From Acidobacteriaceae bacterium (GTDB lineage Bacteria; Acidobacteriota; Terriglobia; Bryobacterales; Bryobacteraceae), in contig JAFAMD010000019.1 in NCBI GenBank assembly GCA_019233755.1, positions 1 through 64,000 of the forward strand: DNA of 64,000 bases, written 5' to 3'. This document shows, one piece after another, positions 8,212 through 17,503 of the stretch; the stretch's first letter is position 1; the number at the start of each line of letters is the position of its first letter. A program made the translations under genes and the position numbers. The notes under the pieces were generated by a model. The model did not search any database. It was not told the origin of the DNA and saw only the letters and a program-made list of their open reading frames with translations.

Positions 8212-9738
8212 ATGAATACGAGGTTTATAGACGCTCGAAAGGCTGCGGATCTCATTCGTGACGGAGACACCGTCGCGATCAGCGGCAACGGCGCGGGAAT
8301 GGTTTCTGCCGAAGCTATCCTTGCAGCTTTGGAGCAGCGCTTCCTTGAGACCGCTCATCCCCGTGACTTGACGCTGGTCCACTCTCTTGGCCTTGGCGAT
8401 CGCGATGCATTAGGAACCAATCGGTTTGCTCATGAGGGAATGCTGCGCAAGGTGATCGCGGCACATTTCACCTGGTCGCCCAGAATTCAGCAGCTCATTC
8501 GCGAAGAAAAAATCGAAGCATACTGCTTCCCCGGCGGAGTCGTGCAGCAGCTCTTGCGAGAGATCGGCGCCGGACGGCCAGGCTTGTTCACCCATTCCGG
8601 ACTGGGCACCTTCGTCGATCCCCGTCACGACGGCGGACGCTGTAATCAGCGCAGCCGTGAAGAATTAGTGGAGCTCATGCATGTGGATGGCCAGGAGATC
8701 CTGCGCTACAAACCGTTCAAAGTCGACATCGGCATTATCCGTGGTACATACGCCGATACGCGCGGCAATGTCAGTCCCGAAGAAGAACCGATCGACATGG
8801 ATATTTACACCATCGCTCTGGCTGCTCACAACAGCGGTGGTCGGGTTCTCGCGCAGGTGCGGCAAGTTGTGGAGTCAGGCGACTTGCATCCGCGCTCTAT
8901 ACGTATCCCGGGAATTATGGTCGACGCGGTCGTGGAGGATCCGCAACAGCAGCAGTTCTATGCCCTCAATTACGATGCGAGCATCGCCGGTGCCCGTCGT
9001 GCTCACCTGGGGAGGATGACGGCCGCAATTCCTGACAAGCTGGAACGGCGGATCATTGCTCGTCGCGCGGCATTGGAGTTGCGAAACGGGGCGTCATTGA
9101 ATTTCGGGTTCGGCATCCCGGGGGGCATCTTCGGCGTCATTGCCGAAAAAGGCACCTCTGATGAACTCTGGATGAGCGTCGAACAAGGAGTGCATAACGG
9201 GCGAATGCTCGACGACAGACTGTTTGGAGCTGCTCGTAATCCGGAAGTGATTGTTTCCTCTATCGAGCAGTTTGACTATTACAGCGGCGGCGGAATTGAC
9301 ATCACATTCTTAGGCATGGGTGAGGCCGATCGTTTGGGAAACGTCAACGTCTCACATCTCGCCGGAAACCTGATCGGCCCGGGCGGTTTCATGGAAATTG
9401 CTCAGAATGCGAAGAAGGTCGTGTTCTGCGGAACGTTCGATGCGCAAGGCTCAAAGGTCTCGTGGTCGCATGGCAGGCTGGGCGTGCTTCAAGCCGGCAA
9501 GGTCCACAAATTCGTCGATCACGTGGAACGAATCACGTTCTCCGCCGAGTTTGCACGAAAGCACGGACAGGACGTTCTTTACATCACCGAACGAGCAGTC
9601 TTCCGTCTCGCATCCGAGGGACTCGAACTCATCGAAGTCGCGCCAGGAATCGAAATCGAACGCGATATCTTGCCTTACATGGAGTTTCGGCCTTCGATGT
9701 CCGCCGTTGGAACAATGCCGGCCAGCGTCTTCGAATAG
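8212..9738 (+). CDS. Acetate/propionate-type CoA-transferase (family I)
   Basis: A 508-residue fused alpha/beta family I CoA-transferase of the PCT/YdiF type. The natural start is the ATG at 8212 (MNTRFIDARKAADLI), 7 nt after the crotonase stop; the frame is open further upstream but overlaps that gene. The N-terminal half holds the GNGAGM glycine loop. The C-terminal half holds the nucleophilic glutamate in SVEQG, at about residue 324, which would form the glutamyl-CoA intermediate. Family members move CoA between short-chain acyl-CoAs and free acids. In this operon it would activate an acid for the crotonase and SDR or release their product. It converges on the GMC gene with a 10-nt gap. 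Confidence 0.92.
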   Translation: MNTRFIDARKAADLIRDGDTVAISGNGAGMVSAEAILAALEQRFLETAHPRDLTLVHSLGLGDRDALGTNRFAHEGMLRKVIAAHFTWSPRIQQLIREEKIEAYCFPGGVVQQLLREIGAGRPGLFTHSGLGTFVDPRHDGGRCNQRSREELVELMHVDGQEILRYKPFKVDIGIIRGTYADTRGNVSPEEEPIDMDIYTIALAAHNSGGRVLAQVRQVVESGDLHPRSIRIPGIMVDAVVEDPQQQQFYALNYDASIAGARRAHLGRMTAAIPDKLERRIIARRAALELRNGASLNFGFGIPGGIFGVIAEKGTSDELWMSVEQGVHNGRMLDDRLFGAARNPEVIVSSIEQFDYYSGGGIDITFLGMGEADRLGNVNVSHLAGNLIGPGGFMEIAQNAKKVVFCGTFDAQGSKVSWSHGRLGVLQAGKVHKFVDHVERITFSAEFARKHGQDVLYITERAVFRLASEGLELIEVAPGIEIERDILPYMEFRPSMSAVGTMPASVFE

Positions 9739-9748
9739 CCGTTCTTCG

Positions 9749-11350
9749 CTAGCTTTTCTGTTCTTGCCAGATTTTATCGGCTGCCCTCAACGCCAAAGCG
9801 CCGATCGTGGACGTCGGGTTTACTGCGGCCGATGTTGCGAATGAACTTCCGTCGACGACGTACAAATTCGGTACATCATGCGCTCTATGTGACGCATTGA
9901 CCACCGACCTGTGCGGATTAGCTCCCATGCGTGCGGTTCCCATCAGGTGGTACGCCGGAGTAACAGGACCGCTATCCAGGATCTCGATTGCGCCCGCGGC
10001 CTCCAGAGCCTGCCGCGCCATTTTGCCGCCGTGCTCCAGCATTTTCAAACTGTTCTCGCTATAGCTGTACACCACGCGCGGAGCGGGAATTCCGCTTGTG
10101 TCCTTCAGATTCGGGTCAATCTCAACGCGATTGCGCTCTTCCGGCAAATCCTCGCCCATCACCGTTACGCGAATTAAATGCGGGAACCGTTGTCGCATGG
10201 CCTTGTGGTGATTTTCTCCCCAGGCAACGGGATGATTGGAGAAGCTGCCCCAAGCCTGGTGCAGAGGGCCGAACGAGCGCTCCAGAAGAAACGTGTATCC
10301 GCGAACGAACCCGCGGTTCGTATCGGTCTCATAGAACTGCTGGCTCATGGCCGGGATGCCAAACGGACCTAAGTGTCCGTCCATAGGTGCTTCAAAAACG
10401 CCTTCTAAGGTTCGAAACGGATGGGTCATAAAATTCTTCCCCACCAGCCCCGTCGAATTAGCCAGCCCCTCCGGAAACAGGTTCGACTTTGAGTTCAAGA
10501 GAAGCCGCGGCGTGCCGACGCCGTTGCAGCAGACGACTATCACTCTTGCCGTTTGCTCGTGCAGATTTCCTTGGCGGTCGTAGTACACGGCAGATTTAGC
10601 TCTGCCGCGCGCATCTACATTGATCTCGCGCACCCGCGACCACGGTTGAAGAATGGCCCCTTTCCCAATCGCCTTGCGCCAATGAGTGACATCCGTCGAC
10701 GCTTTTGATCCAATCGGACAACCGAACATACATTTGCCGTGCAACCCACATGCGGGCCGATTGTTGTAATCGCGCGAAATGATTGCGTTGTCGGACGGCC
10801 ACCAATGCCAGCCCAGCTTGTTGAAACCTGTTCCGATCGTCGCGCCGAGAACCCCTATCGGCAGAACCGGCGTCGGACGCGGAGAGCGCGCTGGATTTGC
10901 CGGATCTCCATTCAGCCCGGACACGCCCCAATCGAGATCGTTCTGCTCGTAGTACGGGTTCAGTTCTTCATAAGTGATCGGCCAGTCATCCGCGACCTCG
11001 TCCAGAGTTCGCACTCGAAAATCGGATGGATGAAAGCGCGGGAAATGTCCTGCCCAGTGATGAGTGCTTCCGCCGACCGCGTTGAACATTAAGATCGCGG
11101 GTGGATTCGCGCCTGTCTCCGTTACCGGATAGTCCTCCCACCGCCCGCGAATGTTGGGGCTGAAGTTAAAAGTTCCACGACGGATTTGAATCTCCCAATC
11201 AGGGCGCTCAGACGGATAGTCGCTCGGCTTTATCCAGCCGCCCTGTTCCAGGCACATGACTTTCGCGCCCAAATCCGTTAAGCGCTTTGTCACCACCGCG
11301 CCGCCTGCGCCAGATCCAATTACCAGAATGTCAATGTCGTCGTTCTGCAC
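9749..11350 (-). CDS. GMC family flavin-dependent oxidoreductase (large subunit)
   Basis: A 533-residue glucose-methanol-choline oxidoreductase. The FAD-binding GSGAGG motif is at about residues 12-17. The C-terminal GMC domain contains YHLMGTARMG and VNPTSTIGALALRAA, which carry the conserved His and Asn of the active site. There is no signal peptide of its own, consistent with export in complex with the Tat-signal small subunit encoded 2 nt upstream (11353-11892). Such pairs are membrane-linked sugar, polyol or aldonate dehydrogenases that pass electrons to a cytochrome. No cytochrome gene is adjacent here, so the electron acceptor is unknown. Confidence 0.92.
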   Translation of the reverse strand: MQNDDIDILVIGSGAGGAVVTKRLTDLGAKVMCLEQGGWIKPSDYPSERPDWEIQIRRGTFNFSPNIRGRWEDYPVTETGANPPAILMFNAVGGSTHHWAGHFPRFHPSDFRVRTLDEVADDWPITYEELNPYYEQNDLDWGVSGLNGDPANPARSPRPTPVLPIGVLGATIGTGFNKLGWHWWPSDNAIISRDYNNRPACGLHGKCMFGCPIGSKASTDVTHWRKAIGKGAILQPWSRVREINVDARGRAKSAVYYDRQGNLHEQTARVIVVCCNGVGTPRLLLNSKSNLFPEGLANSTGLVGKNFMTHPFRTLEGVFEAPMDGHLGPFGIPAMSQQFYETDTNRGFVRGYTFLLERSFGPLHQAWGSFSNHPVAWGENHHKAMRQRFPHLIRVTVMGEDLPEERNRVEIDPNLKDTSGIPAPRVVYSYSENSLKMLEHGGKMARQALEAAGAIEILDSGPVTPAYHLMGTARMGANPHRSVVNASHRAHDVPNLYVVDGSSFATSAAVNPTSTIGALALRAADKIWQEQKS

Positions 11351-11352
11351 GG

Positions 11353-11892
11353 CTAGGCCTCTCTATAGAGCTTGGGCATCTTCCGGACATTGACCAAAAG
11401 CGAATCGTCGAACGGCTTGAGATGAGGCCCCATATGATCGGTCGGGTAGAGTTCGTAACCGATCAGTTTCCAGATTGCCGGCTGCTCGTAATAGGACTCG
11501 TAGACGTATGCTCTCAGCAAATCGAAGACACCGGAAGCGTTATCCTCCATGTCTTTCAGGACAGCAATCTGATCATTCTTGCCGAGCTCGCTAAAGGGCT
11601 TTTTGAATGAGCGCTCGCTGAAAGCATTTGCCACGTCCAGACCCTTTGTGATTTCCGCGGCAGCATCCTTATCGCTCTGCATCAGGTGTTCCAAATAAGT
11701 TAATCCGCCAGCTTCACTTGCCGACGGCATGCCGTCCGAACTCGGAATGATCAGATCCATCACTGTTTTCAACGTGCTCTGGGTGTTCTGTGCTAACACC
11801 TGAGCCGCAGGTTGAATCGCCGTAATGAGGACCGGGGTTGCGGCGCCTGCGCGCAAGAATCCGCGACGGGTAGGCTTCATGATTTCCGACAC
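11353..11892 (-). CDS. Gluconate 2-dehydrogenase subunit 3 family protein, Tat-exported
   Basis: A 179-residue small subunit partnering the GMC flavoprotein, whose gene follows after 2 nt. The N-terminus has a twin-arginine signal (TRRGFLRAG, then a hydrophobic stretch ending near AAQVLA). The mature part contains the family pattern LKTVMDLIIPSSDGMPSASEAG followed by a four-helix region. The start may be the GTG at 11892 or the ATG at 11880; neither has a strong ribosome site. The role known for the family is to carry or stabilise the flavoprotein in the periplasm. Confidence 0.9.
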   Translation of the reverse strand: MSEIMKPTRRGFLRAGAATPVLITAIQPAAQVLAQNTQSTLKTVMDLIIPSSDGMPSASEAGGLTYLEHLMQSDKDAAAEITKGLDVANAFSERSFKKPFSELGKNDQIAVLKDMEDNASGVFDLLRAYVYESYYEQPAIWKLIGYELYPTDHMGPHLKPFDDSLLVNVRKMPKLYREA

Positions 11893-11957
11893 GTTATCAC
11901 AGTTTCGGCAACACCCCGGATCTCTGGATCGCGCGTTAGTGGTTTAGGTTTTTGCGC

Positions 11958-12932
11958 TCACGGGATAACAACAATCCGCCCAGGCCGCACCGGATGTTCT
12001 GAAAGTTCGTGAGCCCGAGCAATCTCTGGAAGTGGAATTCGTTCGGCAATCTCGAAACCTGACCACCCGGCCTCAAGCGCAGCGTTCAGGTCTTCGGCGG
12101 CTAATATTTTTGAGTCCTTTGGAAAATCGTCACTTCCCAGGAAGAATAGCCGAATGTTTTTGAACACCATCATCCAGAAAGGGATTTTGGGTGTCCCACT
12201 ATCGCTGGCGTAGGTAGCGATAGACCCGCCTATGTTCAGCAGTTCGAGATCGGCTTCTATATTGGCTCCGAATGCCACTTCGACGATATGGTCGACACCC
12301 TTCGGCGCAAGTGCCTTTACACTTGTGGTCAGCTTCTCATCGCTACGAATCACCTCGTGCGCACCCGCTTTCGCCGCGGTTGCTTCATCCGAAGATGACC
12401 TGACGGTCCCGATTACGTGTGCGCCGGCCCTACGGGCTAGCTGAACGGCACAAAGGCCGACCGAACCTGCCGCCCCTTGAACCAACACGGTCCGCCCACT
12501 TACGGCGCCAGCAACATGAACCGCGCGATGTGCGGTTATCCCTGGTATCCCAAGGCATGCGCCCTGATCCATCGAAACCCCTTGGGGTAGGCGAGCAACT
12601 TGATCCACGGGAACCACCGTAAACTCCGCCGCGGTACCAAACGGACGATAAGATTGGGCTCCGTAGCACCATACCGGCTGCCCAAGCCATTCGGGAGAAA
12701 CGCCGTCACCGAGCTGATCCACTTGCCCAGCGCCATCGCTATGCGGAATGACGCGGGGGTACGCCATCCCGTAACCAAAGACGTCTTGGCGCTTTTTTGT
12801 ATCGCCTGGGTTGATGCCGGACGCAGCAATACGAATGCGAACTTCTCCGGCAGCCGGATGCGGGTCCGGCATCTCCCCCACCGTCAGGACCTCTTTGGCT
12901 GGCCCCTGCTTCTCGTACCACGCTGCTCTCAT
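11958..12932 (-). CDS. NADPH:quinone reductase-like MDR oxidoreductase
   Basis: A 324-residue medium-chain dehydrogenase/reductase of the zinc-free quinone reductase (zeta-crystallin) type. There is an N-terminal GroES-like domain (MRAAWYEKQGPA, INPGDTKKR) and a nucleotide-binding domain with GAAGSVGLCAVQLARRAG. The Cys/His ligands of zinc alcohol dehydrogenases are absent. One-electron or two-electron reduction of quinones or enones with NADPH is expected. It lies 65 nt upstream of the Tat subunit gene on the same strand and could be co-transcribed, though a biochemical link to the GMC enzyme is not evident. Confidence 0.9.
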   Translation of the reverse strand: MRAAWYEKQGPAKEVLTVGEMPDPHPAAGEVRIRIAASGINPGDTKKRQDVFGYGMAYPRVIPHSDGAGQVDQLGDGVSPEWLGQPVWCYGAQSYRPFGTAAEFTVVPVDQVARLPQGVSMDQGACLGIPGITAHRAVHVAGAVSGRTVLVQGAAGSVGLCAVQLARRAGAHVIGTVRSSSDEATAAKAGAHEVIRSDEKLTTSVKALAPKGVDHIVEVAFGANIEADLELLNIGGSIATYASDSGTPKIPFWMMVFKNIRLFFLGSDDFPKDSKILAAEDLNAALEAGWSGFEIAERIPLPEIARAHELSEHPVRPGRIVVIP

Positions 12933-13141
12933 CCAATAGCCTCCCTGAACATCCTATTGTTCGGTCTCAGTTGTCGAGCCGCTCTCGCGTAGTTTGGATC
13001 TTCTCCAGGTTACGTCAAGTCAAGCAAACCGCCGGAATCTCGTCGCTGCAACCGAGGTATCGTTCAGTTGCCCGTACTGAAACAATTGCTCAAGAGACAC
13101 TGGACCTGCTCAAAGGTAGCCGTGGCTCTGAAGGAACCGCC

Positions 13142-13681
13142 ATGATTCGACCCTGTGCCAATACCGATCTCCAGGCGATGGAAGCTGTGATCAACGAGGC
13201 TGCACAAGCCTACCGAGAGGTTATTCCGGCTGATTGTTGGCACGAACCTTACATGACAGGTTCCGCTCTCAAGACCGAGATCGAGGCTGGGGTCAACTTC
13301 TGGGGGTGGGATGAGGCAGGTACTCTCGTCGGTGTCATGGGAATCCAGCATGTTCGCGATGTTACGCTGATCCGACACGCATACGTGCGAACAACGTATC
13401 AAGGTCGAGGAATCGGCAGCGCGCTGCTGCGTTTCCTTGCGGACCGGGCCACCGGCCCTCTGTTGGTCCGCACATGGGCGGCGGCTGTGTGGGCAATCCG
13501 CTTTTATGAGCGACATGGTTTTCGACTGGTTTCGCCGGCGGAGAAGGACAGGCTTCTGTCCACATACTGGAGCATTCCCTCACGCCAGAAAGAAACATCG
13601 GTAGTACTCGTGTCCACGCGCGCTAGTCTCGACCAACTGAAATGCAGTCATCGAACGCGTTGGACAAGCACTCGCTTTTGA
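13142..13681 (+). CDS. GNAT family N-acetyltransferase
   Basis: A 179-residue GNAT protein from the ATG at 13142, preceded by GAAGGAA. The frame is open further upstream (to 12971), but that part is not acetyltransferase-like. The acetyl-CoA-binding motif A is visible as VRTTYQGRGIGSALLRFL (the Q/RxxGxG/A pattern) at about residues 83-100, followed by WAIRFYERHGFRLV. The acceptor is unknown. It is divergent from the quinone reductase. The downstream 13682-13973 (292 nt) shows no gene or clear signal. Confidence 0.88.
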   Translation: MIRPCANTDLQAMEAVINEAAQAYREVIPADCWHEPYMTGSALKTEIEAGVNFWGWDEAGTLVGVMGIQHVRDVTLIRHAYVRTTYQGRGIGSALLRFLADRATGPLLVRTWAAAVWAIRFYERHGFRLVSPAEKDRLLSTYWSIPSRQKETSVVLVSTRASLDQLKCSHRTRWTSTRF

Positions 13682-13973
13682 TGGATAGGACCAAAGTATT
13701 CGTGCAGCATGGCTATATTACTTGAACAATCCGCCTAACCGATCATGGCTTTGATCGGAGAGCGACTGCCCGCTCGGCGATCGGCCGGCGCAGGGTGACG
13801 CATCGCAGAAATTCTTTCGCAAAACGTTGACAAGTCAATAACACCTATATCTGGCTTCGCTGCTACTTTCTGCTCAGTAGGCTTGGTTAATTAACAACTT
13901 AGCTGTTCGGATTGACGAAAGATTTAGAGCCCTTACCGATAGATGGGAGCTTCCCGGAACGGAGAGAACAAGA

Positions 13974-15254
13974 ATGCGGAAGTTTGCGGTATTGATGTTG
14001 CCGTGTCTTGTAACACTAGGCCTGGCGGTGGGCGTGAAGACAGCATGCGCGGCCAATACAGCCGGGACTCTTGATCCAACGTTCGGCAGCGGCGGTGTGG
14101 CGGTCATTAATTTTGGCAGCTCGGGTGTCGGCTTTGTTGCTTCGGTCGCGCTGCAAAGTGACGGCAAGATTCTTGTGTTAACTCAAGCGGGAAGCACCGG
14201 TGGCGAGCTGTTGCGATTCACATCCGGCGGAGCCCTCGATACAAGCTTCGGTACCGCGGGAGCCGCGCCTCTCTCGCCTCCGGTGAACGGCAGTATGATG
14301 CTGCAACCGAATGGGCAGATCGTAATTGCAGGAGTGATCACGAACCCAAGTACAGGCGCGGCCGAGCTGGGCGTGGAGCGTCTAAATGCAAATGGAACTC
14401 CGGATACTTCTTTCGGGAATGGCGGCCTGGCCACAGCAAGTTTGCAGAACCGGGCGCCTGGAGAAGGCCTGACTGTCCTGGTCGAGTCAACCGGGAACAT
14501 CCTGGTGGGCACGCAGCTTTTCCCCACCGGTCGGCGCCAGCCGACGCAGACCATCCTCGTGCGCTTCACTTCGGCGGGTGCCCCGGAGGCGACCTTTGCT
14601 AATCAGGGGACATTGATCGCAACTCTAAGCAGTGGCTGTACCGGACTGGCTGAACTCTCCACTCAGGAAATCGTGGTGATTGACGGAAGGGCCATCGCAC
14701 AAATCACGCCGAACGGCACCGTGGAATCCACGGTCACCGGCGGAACGATCATTGCCAGCAACAATGACAGCCCGAACGGCGCTCCAAGCGCGTTCCGTTC
14801 GAATGGGGATTATCTGTTCGCGGACGAGCTATTCGTAGGGGAAGAGTCCCGCGGTCACAACTCGTCGGTCCAGGTTTTTCGTTTCACCCAGACGGGCTCC
14901 GCAGACCCTGGCTTTGGCGACCCGAGTTTCCACTTTCAGGGTCCCGGCGGTTCTGGTATTGAGGCAATAGCGAATGCTATGGCTAGCGAACCCAACGGCG
15001 ACATTGTGGTCGTGGGACAGCAGACTACACTGAGCCGTAGCGGTTCGGCGACAGTTAACGGCTTGGCGCGACTCACTCCAGGCGGGGCGCTCGATACAAC
15101 TTTTGGGAACGGCGGAACAGTTGCGAATAGCGTTCCACCCGCCGCGCAAGGACTGGTAGCCATTGCCATTCAGCCGGTCGACGGAAAGATTGTCACTATC
15201 GGCATAGCAAACAACGGCACGGAACTGGCCGTCAGTCGATACCTCGGCCAATAA
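13974..15254 (+). CDS. Secreted delta-60 repeat (beta-propeller-like) protein
   Basis: A 426-residue exported protein. A signal peptide covers about residues 1-26 (MRKFAVLMLPCLVTL, ending ACAAN). The mature region is built of delta-60 repeats: the pattern LDPTFGxGG plus a strand with VALQSDGKI recurs about every 55-65 residues (TLDPTFGSGG, ALDTSFGTAG, TPDTSFGNGG, SADPGFGDPS, ALDTTFGNGG). These repeats are thought to form a beta-propeller and occur in surface or secreted proteins of soil bacteria. The binding partner is unknown. The start has a weak purine-rich site (CGGAGAGAACAAG). Confidence 0.85.
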   Translation: MRKFAVLMLPCLVTLGLAVGVKTACAANTAGTLDPTFGSGGVAVINFGSSGVGFVASVALQSDGKILVLTQAGSTGGELLRFTSGGALDTSFGTAGAAPLSPPVNGSMMLQPNGQIVIAGVITNPSTGAAELGVERLNANGTPDTSFGNGGLATASLQNRAPGEGLTVLVESTGNILVGTQLFPTGRRQPTQTILVRFTSAGAPEATFANQGTLIATLSSGCTGLAELSTQEIVVIDGRAIAQITPNGTVESTVTGGTIIASNNDSPNGAPSAFRSNGDYLFADELFVGEESRGHNSSVQVFRFTQTGSADPGFGDPSFHFQGPGGSGIEAIANAMASEPNGDIVVVGQQTTLSRSGSATVNGLARLTPGGALDTTFGNGGTVANSVPPAAQGLVAIAIQPVDGKIVTIGIANNGTELAVSRYLGQ

Positions 15255-15284
15255 GTAGGCTAGAACATCCCGACATTTGAAAGC

Positions 15285-15842
15285 TGTGTTCCGTCGCACG
15301 AAGACGCGCTCACGCAGCAAGGTGGCAGGCGAACCAGACATCTCACGATGAAAAAACAGCTGCCCTTCCATCTTCATCAGAGCACGCACGAGTGGAGACG
15401 CATCTCCAATCAGGCGGGTACTGAACTCATAGGCTCGAAACGCCCTGGAACCACGAATGGTCGAGTGGATCAGCAGCAAAACCAAGGGAGCAAACGGGCC
15501 CTTGCCCGGCAATATGGCCACTGACGCGGCAAAGCCGGCAACAACTGTCACGGTTTGGCGACAAATCGGGCACGAGGTAAAGGGGAGGGCCGGCAGCCCT
15601 GCGCGCCGCGCCAACTCGCGCATCATTCCGCAAATCCCGGGTGCCTGTTGTTCGTCAATCCGGGATGCACGATGCACCCAAAGCACGCGATCTGCCGCCG
15701 TAGAATCGGGGCAAGGGCCAACAGCGCGAACAGTGCGCCCGCCATCGCACCCGGACGCCCGGCCAGGGCGAATCCCAGCATTGCAAAAAAGAAGAGCTAC
15801 TGTGGCGAGCAGCGCTATCGTTTTTAATTGGTGGTGAACTAG
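15285..15842 (-). pseudogene. htpX: Decayed HtpX (M48B) zinc protease remnant
   Basis: The minus strand carries pieces of HtpX in the right order but in different frames. It begins with QLKTIALLATVALLF (from about 15830), the usual N-terminal membrane anchor. A shifted frame gives AGRPGAMAGALFALLALAP, the second membrane segment. The first frame then gives RVLWVHRASRIDEQQAP and MMRELARRAGLP, matching the linker before the catalytic domain. The stretch expected to hold HExxH is missing. Reading resumes at TVTVVAGFAASVAIL and SRAFRAYEFSTRLIGD with ASPLVRALMKME, matching the C-terminal SREYxAD...ISGDPxALxxALxKLE region. At least two frameshifts and a central deletion make it non-functional. No start codon survives. 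Confidence 0.68.
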
Positions 15843-15970
15843 CCCATGAACCGGCCGTCCGGGTAAGCCTCCGACTGGTCCAACCTAGAAGCGAGCCCGC
15901 CGGATTGATGTCCCTTAAACCGGCGAGCTAATCGGCAGAAGGTCAGGAACTGCGGGGTATTCCGGCCCGG

Positions 15971-17167
15971 TTAAACGGCCAGCGGCGGACGCTGGCCTGT
16001 TTTGGAGCGTAAACGGCTGATAAAAGGGGAGAAGGAGTTTCTTAGGTTTTTGAACAGGGACGGCGCTTTCCGCATCACCACGAGGTCGTGCGTATAAATG
16101 TAGCCCGGAATAATCGCAACGATTTCAAAGTACTTTGACCAGCGATTTCTTAGATACGTGAGTTCGTGAAACACGTCGACGTACTCGCCTCGGTGTTCCG
16201 CGTAGCCGTCGATTTGCGTGTTGGTCGCGGTCACGTACAGTCCTTCAGTAGAAATGCTGCGCCCAAGCTCTTCGTAATGAGAAGGTGGCAAGCCAGCATA
16301 GTCGATTGCGGTTCGACCGTGGACTGTCATGAACAGCCAAGCACCAGGCGCTGCCAGCCGCTCCAGTTCGGCGAGCCAGGCATCCTGAAGAGGCTCTCGC
16401 AAGTGGGTAAAAACGGAAACGCCGTAAATCAAATCGAAGCTTTGATCTGGGAATGGTGTCGGGGGGTCGATCTTCGTCGGCAGAAAAGTGCCTGAAAGAT
16501 GATCAGCGCACCAACTAACGTTATCAGCGTCGATATCACAACCCGAAAGAGAGACTCCAGAAATTTGCGAAGTATAGCGCGCGAGGCGGCCACAGCCGCA
16601 ACCGAAATCCAGAATGCGTGGAAAACCAGCAAAGCCTTTTCCGCTGAGTGCCATGGCGGCTGCGTCAAGCCGTTTGAAATCGGTGAACCCGCTTAGCGCA
16701 AAATTTTCGGCGTGTGTATCACCAATGACCCGAAAGCGGCGCGCCTCGTCTGGAAAGGGCAGTTCCAGCGCGGGATCGAGGCGGAACCAGGACTGCTGCG
16801 CTGCAATTCTACGCGGCGACCCTGGATTTACGTACGTGAGTTCGAGCACGCCATTCCTGTAGATTTCCGATGGTGGACGCAACGCAGCACATTGAAAGCC
16901 ACTGTAGCGAGAATGTTTCCGCTGCCAAAATTTGCCGCCCACATCCTCTCGAATGGTTGGGTAGCGGATCTCATCGAAGGCAGTGCCATTTAGCAGGAAC
17001 TTGCCGGGCGATGCCGGTCCTAGTTCAGGCTCGGGAAAAGCCCAACCGGACATCTCGACGCGCATGAGATCGTTATGTGGTTCGAGCCGCAAGGACTCGA
17101 AGTGCCACAATTCGCTTGGCAAGACATCGAACAAAGGAGGAACAACCGTTTCGGCTACTTGGCTCAC
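15971..17167 (-). CDS. SAM-dependent methyltransferase with N-terminal extra domain
   Basis: A 398-residue protein. The C-terminal part is a class I methyltransferase: motif I ILDFGCGCGRLAR lies at about residue 185-198, followed by SGCDIDADNV, FDLIYGVSVFTHL and the WLAELERLAAPGAWLF helix/strand. The first 150 residues contain no methyltransferase motif and look beta-rich (SGWAFPEPELGPASPGKFLL), perhaps a substrate-binding domain. Proteins with this build occur next to glycan or lipid biosynthesis genes, but here the neighbours are decayed sequence on both sides, so the context gives no clue. Confidence 0.85.
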   Translation of the reverse strand: MSQVAETVVPPLFDVLPSELWHFESLRLEPHNDLMRVEMSGWAFPEPELGPASPGKFLLNGTAFDEIRYPTIREDVGGKFWQRKHSRYSGFQCAALRPPSEIYRNGVLELTYVNPGSPRRIAAQQSWFRLDPALELPFPDEARRFRVIGDTHAENFALSGFTDFKRLDAAAMALSGKGFAGFPRILDFGCGCGRLARYTSQISGVSLSGCDIDADNVSWCADHLSGTFLPTKIDPPTPFPDQSFDLIYGVSVFTHLREPLQDAWLAELERLAAPGAWLFMTVHGRTAIDYAGLPPSHYEELGRSISTEGLYVTATNTQIDGYAEHRGEYVDVFHELTYLRNRWSKYFEIVAIIPGYIYTHDLVVMRKAPSLFKNLRNSFSPFISRLRSKTGQRPPLAV

Positions 17168-17323
17168 AACGGCTATGATAGTGCATCGATTGGCGCCGAA
17201 GTGAAACCGAAGGCTAAGTTATCAAGGTGAGCTGTCTAGGGGGGATAGCGGTCCAGTACACCAGCGGCAGCTGCTTCACTGGTTCGAATTGCTTGAGTAA
17301 TTGTAGCGCTTCGGCGGCCCGTT

Positions 17324-17503
17324 TCACGGCAGCGGTGATTGTCTGCCGATATACCTCTTCCGGGGGCCAGCCCGCAAGGGCACCTCCACTCGAACGAGTA
17401 TTCCGGCACCAATATCCGACGAGATGGTTAGTACGCCCTGGAGCGTTCGCACGCGTTCCTCCATGTCGTGCGTTGCCGTTACGAGGTGCCCACCTACGCT
17501 CCG
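17324..17503 (-). pseudogene. Possible sensor histidine kinase C-terminal remnant
   Basis: On the minus strand, 17503-17324 reads SVGGHLVTATHDMEERVRTL, then QGVLTISSDIGAGILVRVEV and PL, followed by a stop. This resembles the last strand-loop-strand of a HATPase_c domain (M-ERV--LGG-L-I-S--G-GT-V-VEVPL). A stop codon directly precedes it and nothing else of a kinase is found. The rest of 17168-17808 holds no convincing gene. A second open minus frame ending near 17213 (VYRQTITAAVKRAAEALQLL) is unrecognised. The similarity is short, so this is tentative. Confidence 0.3.
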
